Source: Anaerolineaceae bacterium UBA700
Lineage (GTDB): Bacteria > Chloroflexota > Anaerolineae > Anaerolineales > Anaerolineaceae
DNA length: 19,137 bases
Reading direction: 5' to 3'
NCBI GenBank assembly: GCA_002298885.1
Contig: DBMK01000093.1
Coordinates: forward strand, 1 to 19,137
Positions 7,441 through 14,700 of this stretch are shown here, one piece after another. How positions within the stretch are numbered: the stretch's first letter is position 1; every line of letters begins with the position of its first letter. The position numbers and the translations under genes were made by a program. The notes below the pieces were generated by a model. It ran no database searches. It was not told the DNA's origin and worked only from the letters and a program-made list of their open reading frames with translations.

Positions 7441-7498
7441 GGAACTGGCCATTAAGGATAAACACTAAAGGTTAAAACAGAAGGCGAATGTCCTGGCA

Positions 7499-7516
7499 GC
7501 GGCCCAGGAGGGCCGC
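7499..7516. repeat. Palindromic repeat, copy 2 (opposite orientation)
   Basis: GCGGCCC and GGGCCGC flank AGGA. Read on the minus strand it becomes GTAGGGCGGCCCTCCTGG, closely matching copy 1 (GTATGGCGGGCCTCCTGG), including the TCCT loop. The two are therefore members of one family placed head to head within 60 nt. Confidence 0.6.
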
Positions 7517-7588
7517 CCTACGTCTTTATTCCCGATGATAAACAATTGATTTTTTCCAAAGAGCCTTGAGAGAACTCCAAACTCAAAC

Positions 7589-8299
7589 TCATTTTTCTTC
7601 AATTCCGCCGGATGCAAAAGGCGTTTTTATTTTCCAGTACTTGCGGATCAAATCGAAGATTGGCGCCGCCAACAACAGCAACGCCAGGCAGAACAGCGGC
7701 CAGTTGAAATAAGCCGGCAGGGTATTGGCTATGGCCTCCCTGCCGCCGCTCAAATTCTGGATGGCGTCCTGCATGAATACGTACAGGCTCAAGCAGACGC
7801 CGCCAACGCATATCAGCCCGGCAGCCGGCGTCGGCATCAGAGCGTAACGGTCTCGGTTCAGAGAAACCAGCAGCGTGCCCCCAGTCACAAGCAGGAGCGA
7901 GATTAACACCGGCGCCAGCACCGGCCCCCACCAGGGCAGCGGCAGCAGGAAAAGCACGTCCCAATCCACCAGCGTGACCGGCCAGCCGGTCATCACCCGC
8001 AAGAATACGTAATAGAAAATATCCCAGACTCCGAAGGCGATCACAAAATAGCCGAACTGAGCCCGGCTGTTGCGCCCTGCCAGCCACCCAACCGTAATAA
8101 GCATCACGAGCGTGGCCGCTTCGCGGATCATTTCGGTCGGGCCGAGCGCAAAAGGGGAGTTCAGCCCTTGCAGCGGGTTTACCTGGTATGGCTGGATTTT
8201 GCCATTGATGATGCGTAGATACAGCACGGCTGCCGATTCCACCCACGCCATCGCAATTGCATACAGGACGAGCACAAGCCAACGTTTCTTTTCATTCAT
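7589..8299 (-). CDS. Multi-pass membrane protein of unknown function
   Basis: The 236-residue product has about six or seven hydrophobic helices (roughly 6-29, 60-77, 82-101, 112-120, 126-146, 158-177 and 198-217). A conserved-looking aromatic stretch, WDIFYYVFL (92-100), is followed by WDVLFLLPLPWWGP (113-126). I do not recognise a named family. No charged catalytic cluster or transporter signature is visible. It stands alone: it is convergent with the STAS-like gene and divergent from the oxidoreductase gene at 8441. ATG 8299 lacks a Shine-Dalgarno sequence but has a perfect TATAAT 7 nt upstream. Confidence 0.75.
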   Translation of the reverse strand: MNEKKRWLVLVLYAIAMAWVESAAVLYLRIINGKIQPYQVNPLQGLNSPFALGPTEMIREAATLVMLITVGWLAGRNSRAQFGYFVIAFGVWDIFYYVFLRVMTGWPVTLVDWDVLFLLPLPWWGPVLAPVLISLLLVTGGTLLVSLNRDRYALMPTPAAGLICVGGVCLSLYVFMQDAIQNLSGGREAIANTLPAYFNWPLFCLALLLLAAPIFDLIRKYWKIKTPFASGGIEEK

Positions 8300-8306
8300 G
8301 GTGTCA

Positions 8307-8312
8307 ATTATA
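8307..8312 (-). promoter_or_regulatory. Candidate -10 box (TATAAT) for a leaderless transcript
   Basis: A perfect TATAAT on the minus strand ends 7 nt before the ATG at 8299. The transcript would begin at or within a base or two of the start codon. No good -35 is visible. Confidence 0.45.
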
Positions 8313-8379
8313 AAGTCACAGCGGCACGCGATGCCAGACCTCGTTTACAAGAACGAAAACAGGCGGGATTGATGCACGT

Positions 8380-8385
8380 TATAAT
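8380..8385 (+). promoter_or_regulatory. Candidate -10 box (TATAAT) of the MDR oxidoreductase gene
   Basis: TATAAT lies 55 nt before ATG 8441, giving a leader of about 48 nt that includes a clear Shine-Dalgarno sequence. No -35 match was found at the usual spacing. It is divergent from the 8307-8312 box. Confidence 0.35.
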
Positions 8386-8440
8386 TGCAGTAACGAAAAC
8401 GTTTATTCCTAAAAATGATTTATTCCAAGGAGTTGAGGTC

Positions 8441-9382
8441 ATGAGTAAGATCAAGGCCGTTGTAACCAATCCTCAGGGAAATTCCAGATTTGAATTAGAC
8501 GAAATTGATGCCCCGGCGCCAGCTGCTTCGCAGGCGCTGGTGCGCGTCCAGGCATTTTCGCTGAATCGCGGCGAAGTGCGCCGCGCCATGTCCGCCCAGG
8601 AGCGTTACACGCCGGGCTGGGACCTGGCCGGAGTTGTCGAGCAGGCCGCCGGCGATGGAACCGGGCCGAAAGCCGGTGAGCGCGTGGTGGGCTACATGCC
8701 CGGCGGAGCGTGGGCCGAGCAGGTCGCCGTGCCAGTGAAGGATTTGGCCCGGCTGCCGGAAAAAGTCTCGATGAGCCAGGCCGCCACCCTGCCGGTGGCC
8801 GGGCTGACCTCGCTGCTCGCCATCCAAAAGGCTGACTGCCTGTTGGGTCGCCGGGTATTGGTCACCGGCGCCTCGGGTGGGGTCGGCGATTTTGCGGTCC
8901 AACTGGCTTACCGCTCCGGCGCAACGGTGGTCGGGCTAACCCAGCATGCCGAATACGCTACTATGCTGCGTGAAGGCGGTGCCGCCGAGGTTGTCGTTGG
9001 TGACGTTTCAGGTGCAGCCGCCTTCGGGCCGTATCACCTGGTATGCGACGGGGTCGGCGGCGCGGTGCTCGGCGCTGCAGCCGCCATGCTGGCTCCAGGC
9101 GGGGTGGCGGTCACCTACGCCGCCTTGCTACAGGCCGAGATCACCATCAACCTGCGCGCCTTGGTTCAGACCCCATCGGCAAACCTGACCGGCTTGCTGG
9201 TGTTGGGTGAGCTGCGCAACGAGCCGGCCTCACCTGGGTTGAACCGCCTGGTCTCGCTGCTCGAAGACGGCCGCTTGAAACCGCACATTTCCATCGAAGC
9301 GCCATGGGAGCAGGTGAGCCAGGTCTGCCAGGACCTGGTCGAGCGAAAATTCCCCGGCAAAGCTGTGCTTTTGATTAAATGA
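8441..9382 (+). CDS. MDR-family NAD(P)H oxidoreductase (quinone-oxidoreductase-like)
   Basis: The 313-residue protein has the two-domain layout of zinc-independent medium-chain dehydrogenases. A GroES-like N-terminal domain (about 1-120) contains SLNRGEVRR (40-48) and GWDLAGVV (59-66). A Rossmann domain follows with VTGASGGVGDFAVQLA (141-156). The Cys and His zinc ligands of alcohol dehydrogenases are missing, which fits quinone/enone reductases. The substrate is unknown. ATG 8441 is the best start because AAGGAG lies 8 nt upstream; a longer frame from TTG 8369 would add 24 residues unlike the family. It has no operon partner and no simple terminator, but the inverted-repeat element at 9401 follows. 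Confidence 0.88.
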   Translation: MSKIKAVVTNPQGNSRFELDEIDAPAPAASQALVRVQAFSLNRGEVRRAMSAQERYTPGWDLAGVVEQAAGDGTGPKAGERVVGYMPGGAWAEQVAVPVKDLARLPEKVSMSQAATLPVAGLTSLLAIQKADCLLGRRVLVTGASGGVGDFAVQLAYRSGATVVGLTQHAEYATMLREGGAAEVVVGDVSGAAAFGPYHLVCDGVGGAVLGAAAAMLAPGGVAVTYAALLQAEITINLRALVQTPSANLTGLLVLGELRNEPASPGLNRLVSLLEDGRLKPHISIEAPWEQVSQVCQDLVERKFPGKAVLLIK

Positions 9383-9400
9383 CCCAATCCGTCAACATGA

Positions 9401-9551
9401 AATTGACCTAACCCCCCAGCCCCCTTCCCTGAAGGGAAGGGGGAGCAGTTCTTAATTTTCTAGAGTTTTTGGCTGGTTTCTCTGCCAATAACTCTAGAAA
9501 GAATCTTTCTCCCCTCCCCTTCAGGGGAGGGGCCGGGGGAGAGGTCCAATT
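9401..9551. repeat. MITE-like inverted-repeat element (second copy)
   Basis: The terminal sequences AATTGACCTAACCCCCCAGC (left) and, on the other strand, AATTGGACCTCTCCCCC (right) are imperfect inverted copies. The left end matches the element at 4451. Inside are three hairpins: 9420-9443 (CCCCCTTCCCT around a short loop), a striking 16-bp stem 9458-9473 with 9484-9499 having a single T-T mismatch, and 9511-9532 (CCCCTCCCC/GGGGAGGGG). There is no coding capacity. It sits between convergent genes and may serve both as terminator. Confidence 0.65.
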
Positions 9552-9597
9552 CATAACGAATGAACCAAATTGGGAGGATTTGATAGCTAGCTCTGGC

Positions 9598-10191
9598 TTA
9601 TTCCGGGAACAACCGGATAATTGACGCACCACCGAAGGCAAAGAGCAGCATTTTCCCCAGTTTGCCCAGCCAGCAAAACAGCAGGAATCGCCAGACCGGC
9701 ATTTTGATCACGCCTGCCACAATCCCGCCGATGTCGAAAAACGGGTTGGGGATGAACGCCAGGAGCAAAATAGTCCAGTGCCCGTATTTGCGCATCCAGC
9801 CTTCGATGCGCAGGTACGTCCGCGAGCGCTCGACGACAGCCTGCCCGCTAAAACCGGCCAGGTACCCGGACAGCTCCCCCAGGGTCGACCCGGTCGCCGC
9901 CACCACGGCCACGAAAAACGGATTGAACACGGCACCCATCAGCGAGGTGAACAGCACCCCGGGCACCGGCAGGATGATGGTGGCATTGGAGAGGAACGAC
10001 ACCAGAAAGATCCCCGGATAACCCAGGACCTGCAGCTCGTGCACCTGGCGGCGGAAGATGAAAATGGTGATCGAAATACCGATGGTAAACAACAACGCCA
10101 AAATGCGTGCCAGGGTCAACTTCCACCCCGTCAGCCCGCCTCGTTTGGGCGCTGCGATGCTTCCGGATTGAACGGGTTCTCCAAAACCCAT
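9598..10191 (-). CDS. DedA/VTT-domain membrane protein
   Basis: The 197-residue protein has five or so hydrophobic segments and the VTT (SNARE-associated/DedA-type) pattern: GYPGIFLVSFLSNATIILPVPG, then GSTLGELSGYLAGFSG and a C-terminal IPNPFFDIGGIVAGVIKMP. Family members are thought to move lipid carriers or phospholipids across membranes; the precise role here is unknown. ATG 10191 is preferred because AGGTGATC sits just upstream; GTG 10200, with no Shine-Dalgarno sequence, would add three residues. It is the last gene of the likely operon with EttA (33-nt gap) and the DinB-like gene. Confidence 0.82.
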   Translation of the reverse strand: MGFGEPVQSGSIAAPKRGGLTGWKLTLARILALLFTIGISITIFIFRRQVHELQVLGYPGIFLVSFLSNATIILPVPGVLFTSLMGAVFNPFFVAVVAATGSTLGELSGYLAGFSGQAVVERSRTYLRIEGWMRKYGHWTILLLAFIPNPFFDIGGIVAGVIKMPVWRFLLFCWLGKLGKMLLFAFGGASIIRLFPE

Positions 10192-10224
10192 CAGGATCAC
10201 CTATTAAGGATCGTCATAAAGAAA

Positions 10225-11901
10225 TTAGCGGCTTAAATTACGATAGCGGATACGCCTGGGTGTATTCGCTGCCGCGCCCAGCCGTTTTCGCCGTTCGGCT
10301 TCGTAGTCTGACCAGTTGCCGATCTCCCAGCGCAGCGCACTTTCGCCCTCAAATGCCAGGATGTGGGTGGCGATGCGGTCCAGGAACCAGCGGTCGTGCG
10401 AGACCACAACGGCGCAGCCGGCGAAATTATCCAGCGCTTCTTCCAGGGCGCGCAGCGTGTTTACATCCAGGTCGTTGGTCGGTTCATCCAGCAGGATCAC
10501 ATTCGCCCCGCTTTTCAGCATTTTGGCCAGGTGGACCCGGTTGCGTTCGCCTCCCGAAAGCACGCCGACCTTCTTCTGCTGGTCGGGACCCAGGAAATTA
10601 AAAGCGCTGACGTAAGCCCGCGAATTGCGCTTGCGCCCTCCCAATTCGATCTGTTCCTCTCCGCCGCTGATCTCCTGCCAGACCGTATTCTCGGGGTTGA
10701 GCGTATCCCGGCTCTGGTCCAGGTAGGTCATTTTCACGGTCTTGCCTATGGACACCTGCCCGGAGTCCGGTTTTTCGAGGCCGGTAAGCATGCGCAGCAG
10801 GGTCGTCTTTCCTGCACCGTTCGGCCCAATAACACCTACAATGCTTCCGGCCGGGATGGTCAGGTCCAGGCTGTCGATCAACAGGCGGTCCCCAAAGGCC
10901 TTGGTGACCCCCTTCAGCTCGATTACCTGATCGCCCAGCCTCGGTCCCGGTGGTATATAGATTTCCAAATCCTCGCGGCGTTTCTCCGATTCCTGGCTCA
11001 ACAGGCTTTCATAGGCGGTGTAGCGGGCCTTGCCCTTGGCCTGGCGCGCCTTCGACGACATGTGGATCCAATCCAGCTCGCGCCCCAGGGTCTGCAGACG
11101 CCGGGTCTCTGATTTTTCCTCGCGCCGGATGCGCTCCTCTTTTTGTTCAAGCCAGGAGGAATAATTGCCCTTCCAGGGAATGCCGAAACCCCTGTCCAGC
11201 TCCAAAATCCAGCCGGCGAGGTTGTCCAGGAAATAGCGGTCGTGGGTCACCGCGATTACGGTGCCTTTGTACTGCTGCAAATGTCGCTCCAGCCAGGCCA
11301 CCGATTCGGCATCCAGGTGATTCGTCGGCTCATCCAACAGCAAGATGTCCGGCTCGGTCAACAGCAGGCGGGTAAGCGCCACCCTGCGGCGTTCGCCGCC
11401 GGATAGCGTCTTAACAGGCGTATCGCCTGGCGGGCAGCGCAGGGCCTCCATGGCAAGTTCGAGGCGGTTGTCCAGCGTCCAGGCTTCGTGTTTGTCCAGT
11501 TCCTCCTGCAGCCTGCCCTGCTCGGCAACCAGGGCGTCGATGTCTACATCCGGATCGGCAAATTTTTCATTGATCTCGTCGAACAGGTGCAGCAAGTCCA
11601 CCAGCGGCTGAACGGCTTCCTCGACCACCTGTTTCACCGTCTTTTCAGGGTCGAGCATCGGTTCCTGGTCCAGCATCCCCACCGAATATCCCGGCGAAAA
11701 GACGATCTCGCCGGTATAGCCTTCGTCCTTGCCGGCAATGATGCGCAGCAGAGTGCTCTTGCCGGCCCCGTTCAGGCCCAGGACGCCGATTTTGGCGCCG
11801 TAATAGAAACCCAACGAAATATCCCGCAGGACCTGTTTGTTGGCAGGCGGGAACATGCGCCCCACCCGCACCATGGAAAAGATCACCTGATTGTCGGACA
11901 T
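10225..11901 (-). CDS. ettA: Energy-dependent translational throttle protein EttA (ABC-F ATPase)
   Basis: The 558-residue soluble protein has two ABC ATPase domains in tandem and no membrane helices. Domain 1 has Walker A GLNGAGKST (42-50), signature LSGGE (166-170) and Walker B with catalytic Glu191 in DEPTNHLD. Domain 2 has GPNGAGKTT (359-367), LSGGE (448-452) and Glu473 in DEPTNDLD. A charged linker (about 245-315) joins them. The length and the N-terminal pattern (MVRVGRMFPPANKQVLRDISL) fit EttA, which binds the ribosomal E site and gates translation according to the ATP/ADP ratio. ATG 11901 gives the family's usual N-terminus; an in-frame extension to 11970 would run into the preceding gene. 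The DinB-like gene ends 25 nt upstream. Confidence 0.92.
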   Translation of the reverse strand: MSDNQVIFSMVRVGRMFPPANKQVLRDISLGFYYGAKIGVLGLNGAGKSTLLRIIAGKDEGYTGEIVFSPGYSVGMLDQEPMLDPEKTVKQVVEEAVQPLVDLLHLFDEINEKFADPDVDIDALVAEQGRLQEELDKHEAWTLDNRLELAMEALRCPPGDTPVKTLSGGERRRVALTRLLLTEPDILLLDEPTNHLDAESVAWLERHLQQYKGTVIAVTHDRYFLDNLAGWILELDRGFGIPWKGNYSSWLEQKEERIRREEKSETRRLQTLGRELDWIHMSSKARQAKGKARYTAYESLLSQESEKRREDLEIYIPPGPRLGDQVIELKGVTKAFGDRLLIDSLDLTIPAGSIVGVIGPNGAGKTTLLRMLTGLEKPDSGQVSIGKTVKMTYLDQSRDTLNPENTVWQEISGGEEQIELGGRKRNSRAYVSAFNFLGPDQQKKVGVLSGGERNRVHLAKMLKSGANVILLDEPTNDLDVNTLRALEEALDNFAGCAVVVSHDRWFLDRIATHILAFEGESALRWEIGNWSDYEAERRKRLGAAANTPRRIRYRNLSR

Positions 11902-11926
11902 AAATAAACCCTGATTTGCTCCAGTG

Positions 11927-12433
11927 TTATTCCGGGCGGTACGGGGCCAGGATTTCGATATCGCCGACATATTCGGGCAAATCGGGATGCCCGAGCATCT
12001 GGCGAATTGCCTGGGTTTCGCCGGTGTGATACCAGTAATGGTAGGTCATCCGCCGCAAGCCCGAGCCGACGCTGCGCCCGATCACCACCCCATCTCGCAG
12101 CAACTCGCACTGCAGGGTCTCGGTCGTCAGCGAATCCAGGTATGGATCCGCCGCCTGGGTCACCTCGTGCCAGATTCCCAGCATTTCCTCGAGCGAGGGC
12201 GTGCTCATCGGCGCACCATAAGCGTACAACACGTCGAGCTGCGGGAAAAGGACCTTGTTTTGGGCATTTTCCAGCCAGTAGCGGTGTTCGTGCCAGGCCA
12301 GGTGGCCAACGTTCCAACTGATGCAGTTCATGGGGCCAAAATGGCGTTTTGCATCCTCTTCGGAAACGCCTGCCAGGCCGCGCAGCCATTCGCTGCGTGT
12401 AAACCGAAATTGATCGATAAGTGGATGAGGCAT
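11927..12433 (-). CDS. DinB/YfiT-like four-helix metal-binding protein
   Basis: The 168-residue protein fits the DinB_2-type fold. Putative metal ligands are H44 (in SWNVGHLAWHEH, with H48 and H50 nearby) and H132/H136 (in YHYWYHTGE). Family members include damage-inducible proteins of unknown function and thiol-S-transferases such as YfiT/BstA relatives; no substrate can be given. A purine-rich GGAAAGGAAAG gives a strong ribosome-binding site for ATG 12433. It is the first gene of the EttA/DedA operon, divergent from the microprotein gene at 12610. Confidence 0.8.
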   Translation of the reverse strand: MPHPLIDQFRFTRSEWLRGLAGVSEEDAKRHFGPMNCISWNVGHLAWHEHRYWLENAQNKVLFPQLDVLYAYGAPMSTPSLEEMLGIWHEVTQAADPYLDSLTTETLQCELLRDGVVIGRSVGSGLRRMTYHYWYHTGETQAIRQMLGHPDLPEYVGDIEILAPYRPE

Positions 12434-12537
12434 ATTTCTTTCCTTTCCAGGTGAATGACATAGTAATTTTACCCAATAATCAGCTTGCCGGTCGTAATTC
12501 AGCCTTATCCTCTTGGTCTGGCTTAATCAAAAAATTG

Positions 12538-12566
12538 TTGAATTTGGCCTCGTCATTTGTTATAAT
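12538..12566 (+). promoter_or_regulatory. Promoter of the membrane microprotein gene
   Basis: TTGAAT (12538-12543), a 17-nt spacer and TATAAT (12561-12566) form the best sigma-70-type promoter in the window. TG at 12558-12559 adds an extended -10. The transcript should begin near 12573, leaving a leader of about 37 nt before ATG 12610. Confidence 0.65.
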
Positions 12567-12586
12567 TTTCACAAAGGCGTTTCTTT

Positions 12587-12603
12587 CCTTTTTGGAAAAG
12601 GGG
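12587..12603 (+). promoter_or_regulatory. Shine-Dalgarno site partly inside a small hairpin
   Basis: AAGGGG at 12598-12603 lies 6 nt before ATG 12610, an ideal distance. CCTTTT just upstream can pair with AAAAGG across a 3-nt loop, covering part of the site, so initiation may be moderated by this structure. The pairing is weak (mostly A-U). Confidence 0.45.
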
Positions 12604-12609
12604 CCGAAC

Positions 12610-12723
12610 ATGTTTTACATCATCGTGACTGCATGGATATTGTTCTGCTTTGCCAGGTGGATGCTCGATCCTAGAAAAAGGCTGAAATTAATTGGGGCAT
12701 TCAAGGACGCAAAAACAAGCTAA
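12610..12723 (+). CDS. 37-residue single-helix membrane microprotein
   Basis: The product begins with a hydrophobic helix (about 2-16, FYIIVTAWILFCFA) followed by a basic, soluble tail with RWMLDPRKRLKLIGAFKDAK. One transmembrane helix with the charged tail in the cytoplasm is the natural reading. It has its own well-formed promoter and an AAGGGG ribosome-binding site 6 nt from the ATG, which together support expression. I recognise no family. The frame is open further upstream, but those codons would overlap the promoter. A short hairpin (12734-12751) follows without a T-tract. Such proteins often bind larger membrane partners; none is indicated here. Confidence 0.6.
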   Translation: MFYIIVTAWILFCFARWMLDPRKRLKLIGAFKDAKTS

Positions 12724-12804
12724 CCATCGCACCCTTCAATCTGGATTGAAGCATCGCTGACCTGAAAGGGGTTCTCTCTACAAAATCAAGCCAACCCTTG
12801 TATA

Positions 12805-12854
12805 TATAATTCTTTTCGGGGCTGTCTGAAAGCAAATCTCTTCAGACAGCCCCG
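12805..12854 (+). promoter_or_regulatory. TATAAT followed by a perfect 14-bp hairpin
   Basis: TATAAT (12805-12810) lies 6 nt before a perfect 14-bp inverted repeat (12817-12830 with 12841-12854, 10-nt loop). No T-tract follows on either strand, so it is not an intrinsic terminator. A transcript starting at the expected distance would begin with this stem and run about 165 nt to ATG 12985. Alternatively it is a mobile palindrome or protein-binding site. No -35 is visible. Confidence 0.4.
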
Positions 12855-12933
12855 CTGATTCACCGCCAGATTCGGTATTTTCCCTGGCCGGATGCAACAA
12901 ATCGACGCTCGCGAACGTAATGAGGGGAAGAGT

Positions 12934-12963
12934 TTGAATATTCATCGTTTTTCTTTCTATTAA
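12934..12963 (+). promoter_or_regulatory. Candidate promoter of the DUF7010-like gene
   Basis: TTGAAT (12934-12939), an 18-nt spacer and TATTAA (12958-12963) lie 21 nt before ATG 12985. The predicted leader is about 15 nt and includes the AAAGGG ribosome-binding site. Confidence 0.4.
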
Positions 12964-12984
12964 TGGCACCATTCAAAGGGAAAA

Positions 12985-13551
12985 ATGGAAATTAAAGAAG
13001 CTCAACGCGAAGTAAGAAGTGTTTTCTTGGGCGGCTCGGTTGGACAGGCCGTTTCCGGCATGATCTGGCTGATCTCGGCTGCCTTAGCGACCTGGGTGGA
13101 TGTGAAATTTGCCATGATTGCATTGGCGCTTGGAGGAATTTTTATTTTTCCGCTGACCCAATTGACGATTAAATTGCTCGGCCATAAGGCCTCGCTCAGC
13201 AAATCCAATCCTTTCAACCGCCTGGCAATGCAGATTGCCTTCATTATCCCGTTGAATTTGCCCGTCATTGCCGCAGCGGCTATGTACAACCAAAGCTGGT
13301 TTTACCCGGCCTTCATGATCGTCGTCGGGACGCATTACATGCCATTCGTATTCTTGTATGGAATGTGGCAGTATGCGCTCCTGGCGGCAGCTTTAATCGG
13401 CGGGGGTGTTCTAATTGGAATGCCCCTATCCGCCAATTTCATCGCTGGCGGCTGGTTTACCGCCGTAATCCTGCTGGTCTTTGCTTTTGTCGTTTCTAGG
13501 ACGTCTGCTTCGTGGAAGAAAAATGAGTTACAGGCTACAGGGTCGATCTGA
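12985..13551 (+). CDS. DUF7010-like integral membrane protein
   Basis: The 188-residue protein has about six hydrophobic helices (roughly 18-36, 40-62, 82-101, 106-125, 128-147 and 154-171). The central LSKSNPFNRLAMQ and the VVGTHYMPFVFLYG segment recall small membrane proteins grouped as DUF7010, whose function is unknown; this family match is from memory and is tentative. AAAGGG lies 4-5 nt before ATG 12985. The gene ends one base before the oppositely oriented chromate-transporter gene, leaving no room for a terminator. Confidence 0.7.
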   Translation: MEIKEAQREVRSVFLGGSVGQAVSGMIWLISAALATWVDVKFAMIALALGGIFIFPLTQLTIKLLGHKASLSKSNPFNRLAMQIAFIIPLNLPVIAAAAMYNQSWFYPAFMIVVGTHYMPFVFLYGMWQYALLAAALIGGGVLIGMPLSANFIAGGWFTAVILLVFAFVVSRTSASWKKNELQATGSI

Positions 13552-13552
13552 T

Positions 13553-14683
13553 TTACAGCAACAAGTGAAGAAGCCCAGCCAACGCCCCACCGCCGATCAG
13601 CCATGTCGAATTGAGGTGGAAGCGGAAAAGTAGCACGAGGCTTACCAGCAGGACCAACACTGTGATCGGATCGACCAGCGCGGACTGGCCCAATTGGAGC
13701 GTGACCCCCACCATCAGACCAATTGAAGCTGCCGTAACCCCATTCAAAAAAGCCGTTGCCAGGGGGCTTTTACGGATGCGCGGCAGCAGCGGGCTGCTGA
13801 GAGCCACGAACACGAACGAAGGAAGAAATATCGCCGCCGTTGCCAGCAAGGCGCCAGGAACACCGCCCAGCAGGTAGCCGATGAAGGTCGCCGTCGAGGA
13901 TACCGGGCCGGGGGTGACCTGGCCAATGGCAATCGCGTCGATCAATTGGCGGTCGGTCAGCCAGCCCAGGTTGGTGACGAAATCGGCGCGCAGGAAGGCC
14001 AGTAGGACGTATCCGCTGCCGTAGAGCACTGCCCCAATTTTCAGGAAAGTCAAGAATAATAAGGAAAGGCTGAACGGACTCGCTATCGTCGGAGCGATCA
14101 CGCCGGCCAAAGGCCAGAAAAGCCCGACTTTTTCGAAAGATGCCCGCTGCCTGACAGCAGTTTGAACCAGTGCTAAGAAGCCCGCCGCGACGAGGATAAC
14201 CAGCACATTCACATTCAATAAATAGAGGACGATTGCAGCGATGCCCAGGGCGGCGGGTATCCAACTCTTGATCGCCTTGCGGCCCAGGTTCCACACCGCC
14301 TGGGCCACGATCGCAATCACTACCGGCTTGATCCCGTAAAACACGCCCAGCGCGGCAGGGGTAGTGCCCATCTGCACGTAAGCCCAGGCCAATCCGAGCA
14401 CGATTAACATGGCCGGAAGGATGAAGCATACCCCGCCGAGCGCCAGTCCTACCCAGCCGGCTTGCTGGTAGCCGATAAAAATGGCCATCTCCGTCGAGGT
14501 CGGCCCAGGGATGAGGTTGGCGGCTCCCAACAGCTCCAGGAAGCGCTCTTCCTCCAGCCATTTGCGCCGGGTGACGACCTCGTCGTGCATCATGGCGATG
14601 TGCGCCGCCGGGCCGCCAAACGCCAGGAAACCCAGTTTGAGGAAAAAGGATGCGACTTCTTTGTAACGCTTCTGCAGGGTCAA
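13553..14683 (-). CDS. chrA: Two-domain chromate transporter (ChrA, CHR family)
   Basis: The 376-residue inner-membrane protein contains two homologous CHR halves. The first (about 8-175) includes FGGPAAHIAMM (22-32) and NLIPGPTSTEMAIFIGYQ (56-73). The second (about 205-370) includes GYVLLAFLRADFV and the matching GQVTPGPVSSTATFIGY. Long-chain CHR proteins export chromate, probably by proton antiport; sulfate or other oxyanions are alternatives. The best start is TTG 14683, 17 nt after the stop of the zinc-ribbon gene, with GGAG upstream; the next in-frame ATG would remove the first helix. It is probably co-transcribed with the zinc-ribbon gene. No regulator or chromate-reductase gene is nearby. 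Confidence 0.88.
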   Translation of the reverse strand: MTLQKRYKEVASFFLKLGFLAFGGPAAHIAMMHDEVVTRRKWLEEERFLELLGAANLIPGPTSTEMAIFIGYQQAGWVGLALGGVCFILPAMLIVLGLAWAYVQMGTTPAALGVFYGIKPVVIAIVAQAVWNLGRKAIKSWIPAALGIAAIVLYLLNVNVLVILVAAGFLALVQTAVRQRASFEKVGLFWPLAGVIAPTIASPFSLSLLFLTFLKIGAVLYGSGYVLLAFLRADFVTNLGWLTDRQLIDAIAIGQVTPGPVSSTATFIGYLLGGVPGALLATAAIFLPSFVFVALSSPLLPRIRKSPLATAFLNGVTAASIGLMVGVTLQLGQSALVDPITVLVLLVSLVLLFRFHLNSTWLIGGGALAGLLHLLL

Positions 14684-14700
14684 TCCCAGGTCACTCCAGC

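Noticed and set aside
7237..7452. Minus-strand frame of 71 codons
   Set aside because: It overlaps the 3' end of the STAS-like gene and a palindromic repeat. The product is basic and featureless, and no ribosome-binding site is visible.
7599..8282. Second long minus-strand frame (227 codons) within the membrane-protein gene
   Set aside because: The other frame encodes clean membrane helices. This one gives an Ala/Gly/Arg-rich shadow typical of GC-rich genes.
10363..11112. Plus-strand frame of 249 codons opposite ettA
   Set aside because: It is wholly antisense to an unambiguous ABC-F gene. No family features are recognisable.
12734..12751. Short hairpin after the microprotein gene as a terminator
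   Set aside because: It has a 7-bp AT-rich stem with no T-tract, too weak for an intrinsic terminator.
12778..12972. Minus-strand frame of 64 codons between the microprotein and DUF7010-like genes
   Set aside because: It runs through the perfect hairpin and both candidate plus-strand promoters, has only a weak ribosome-binding site and no recognisable domain.
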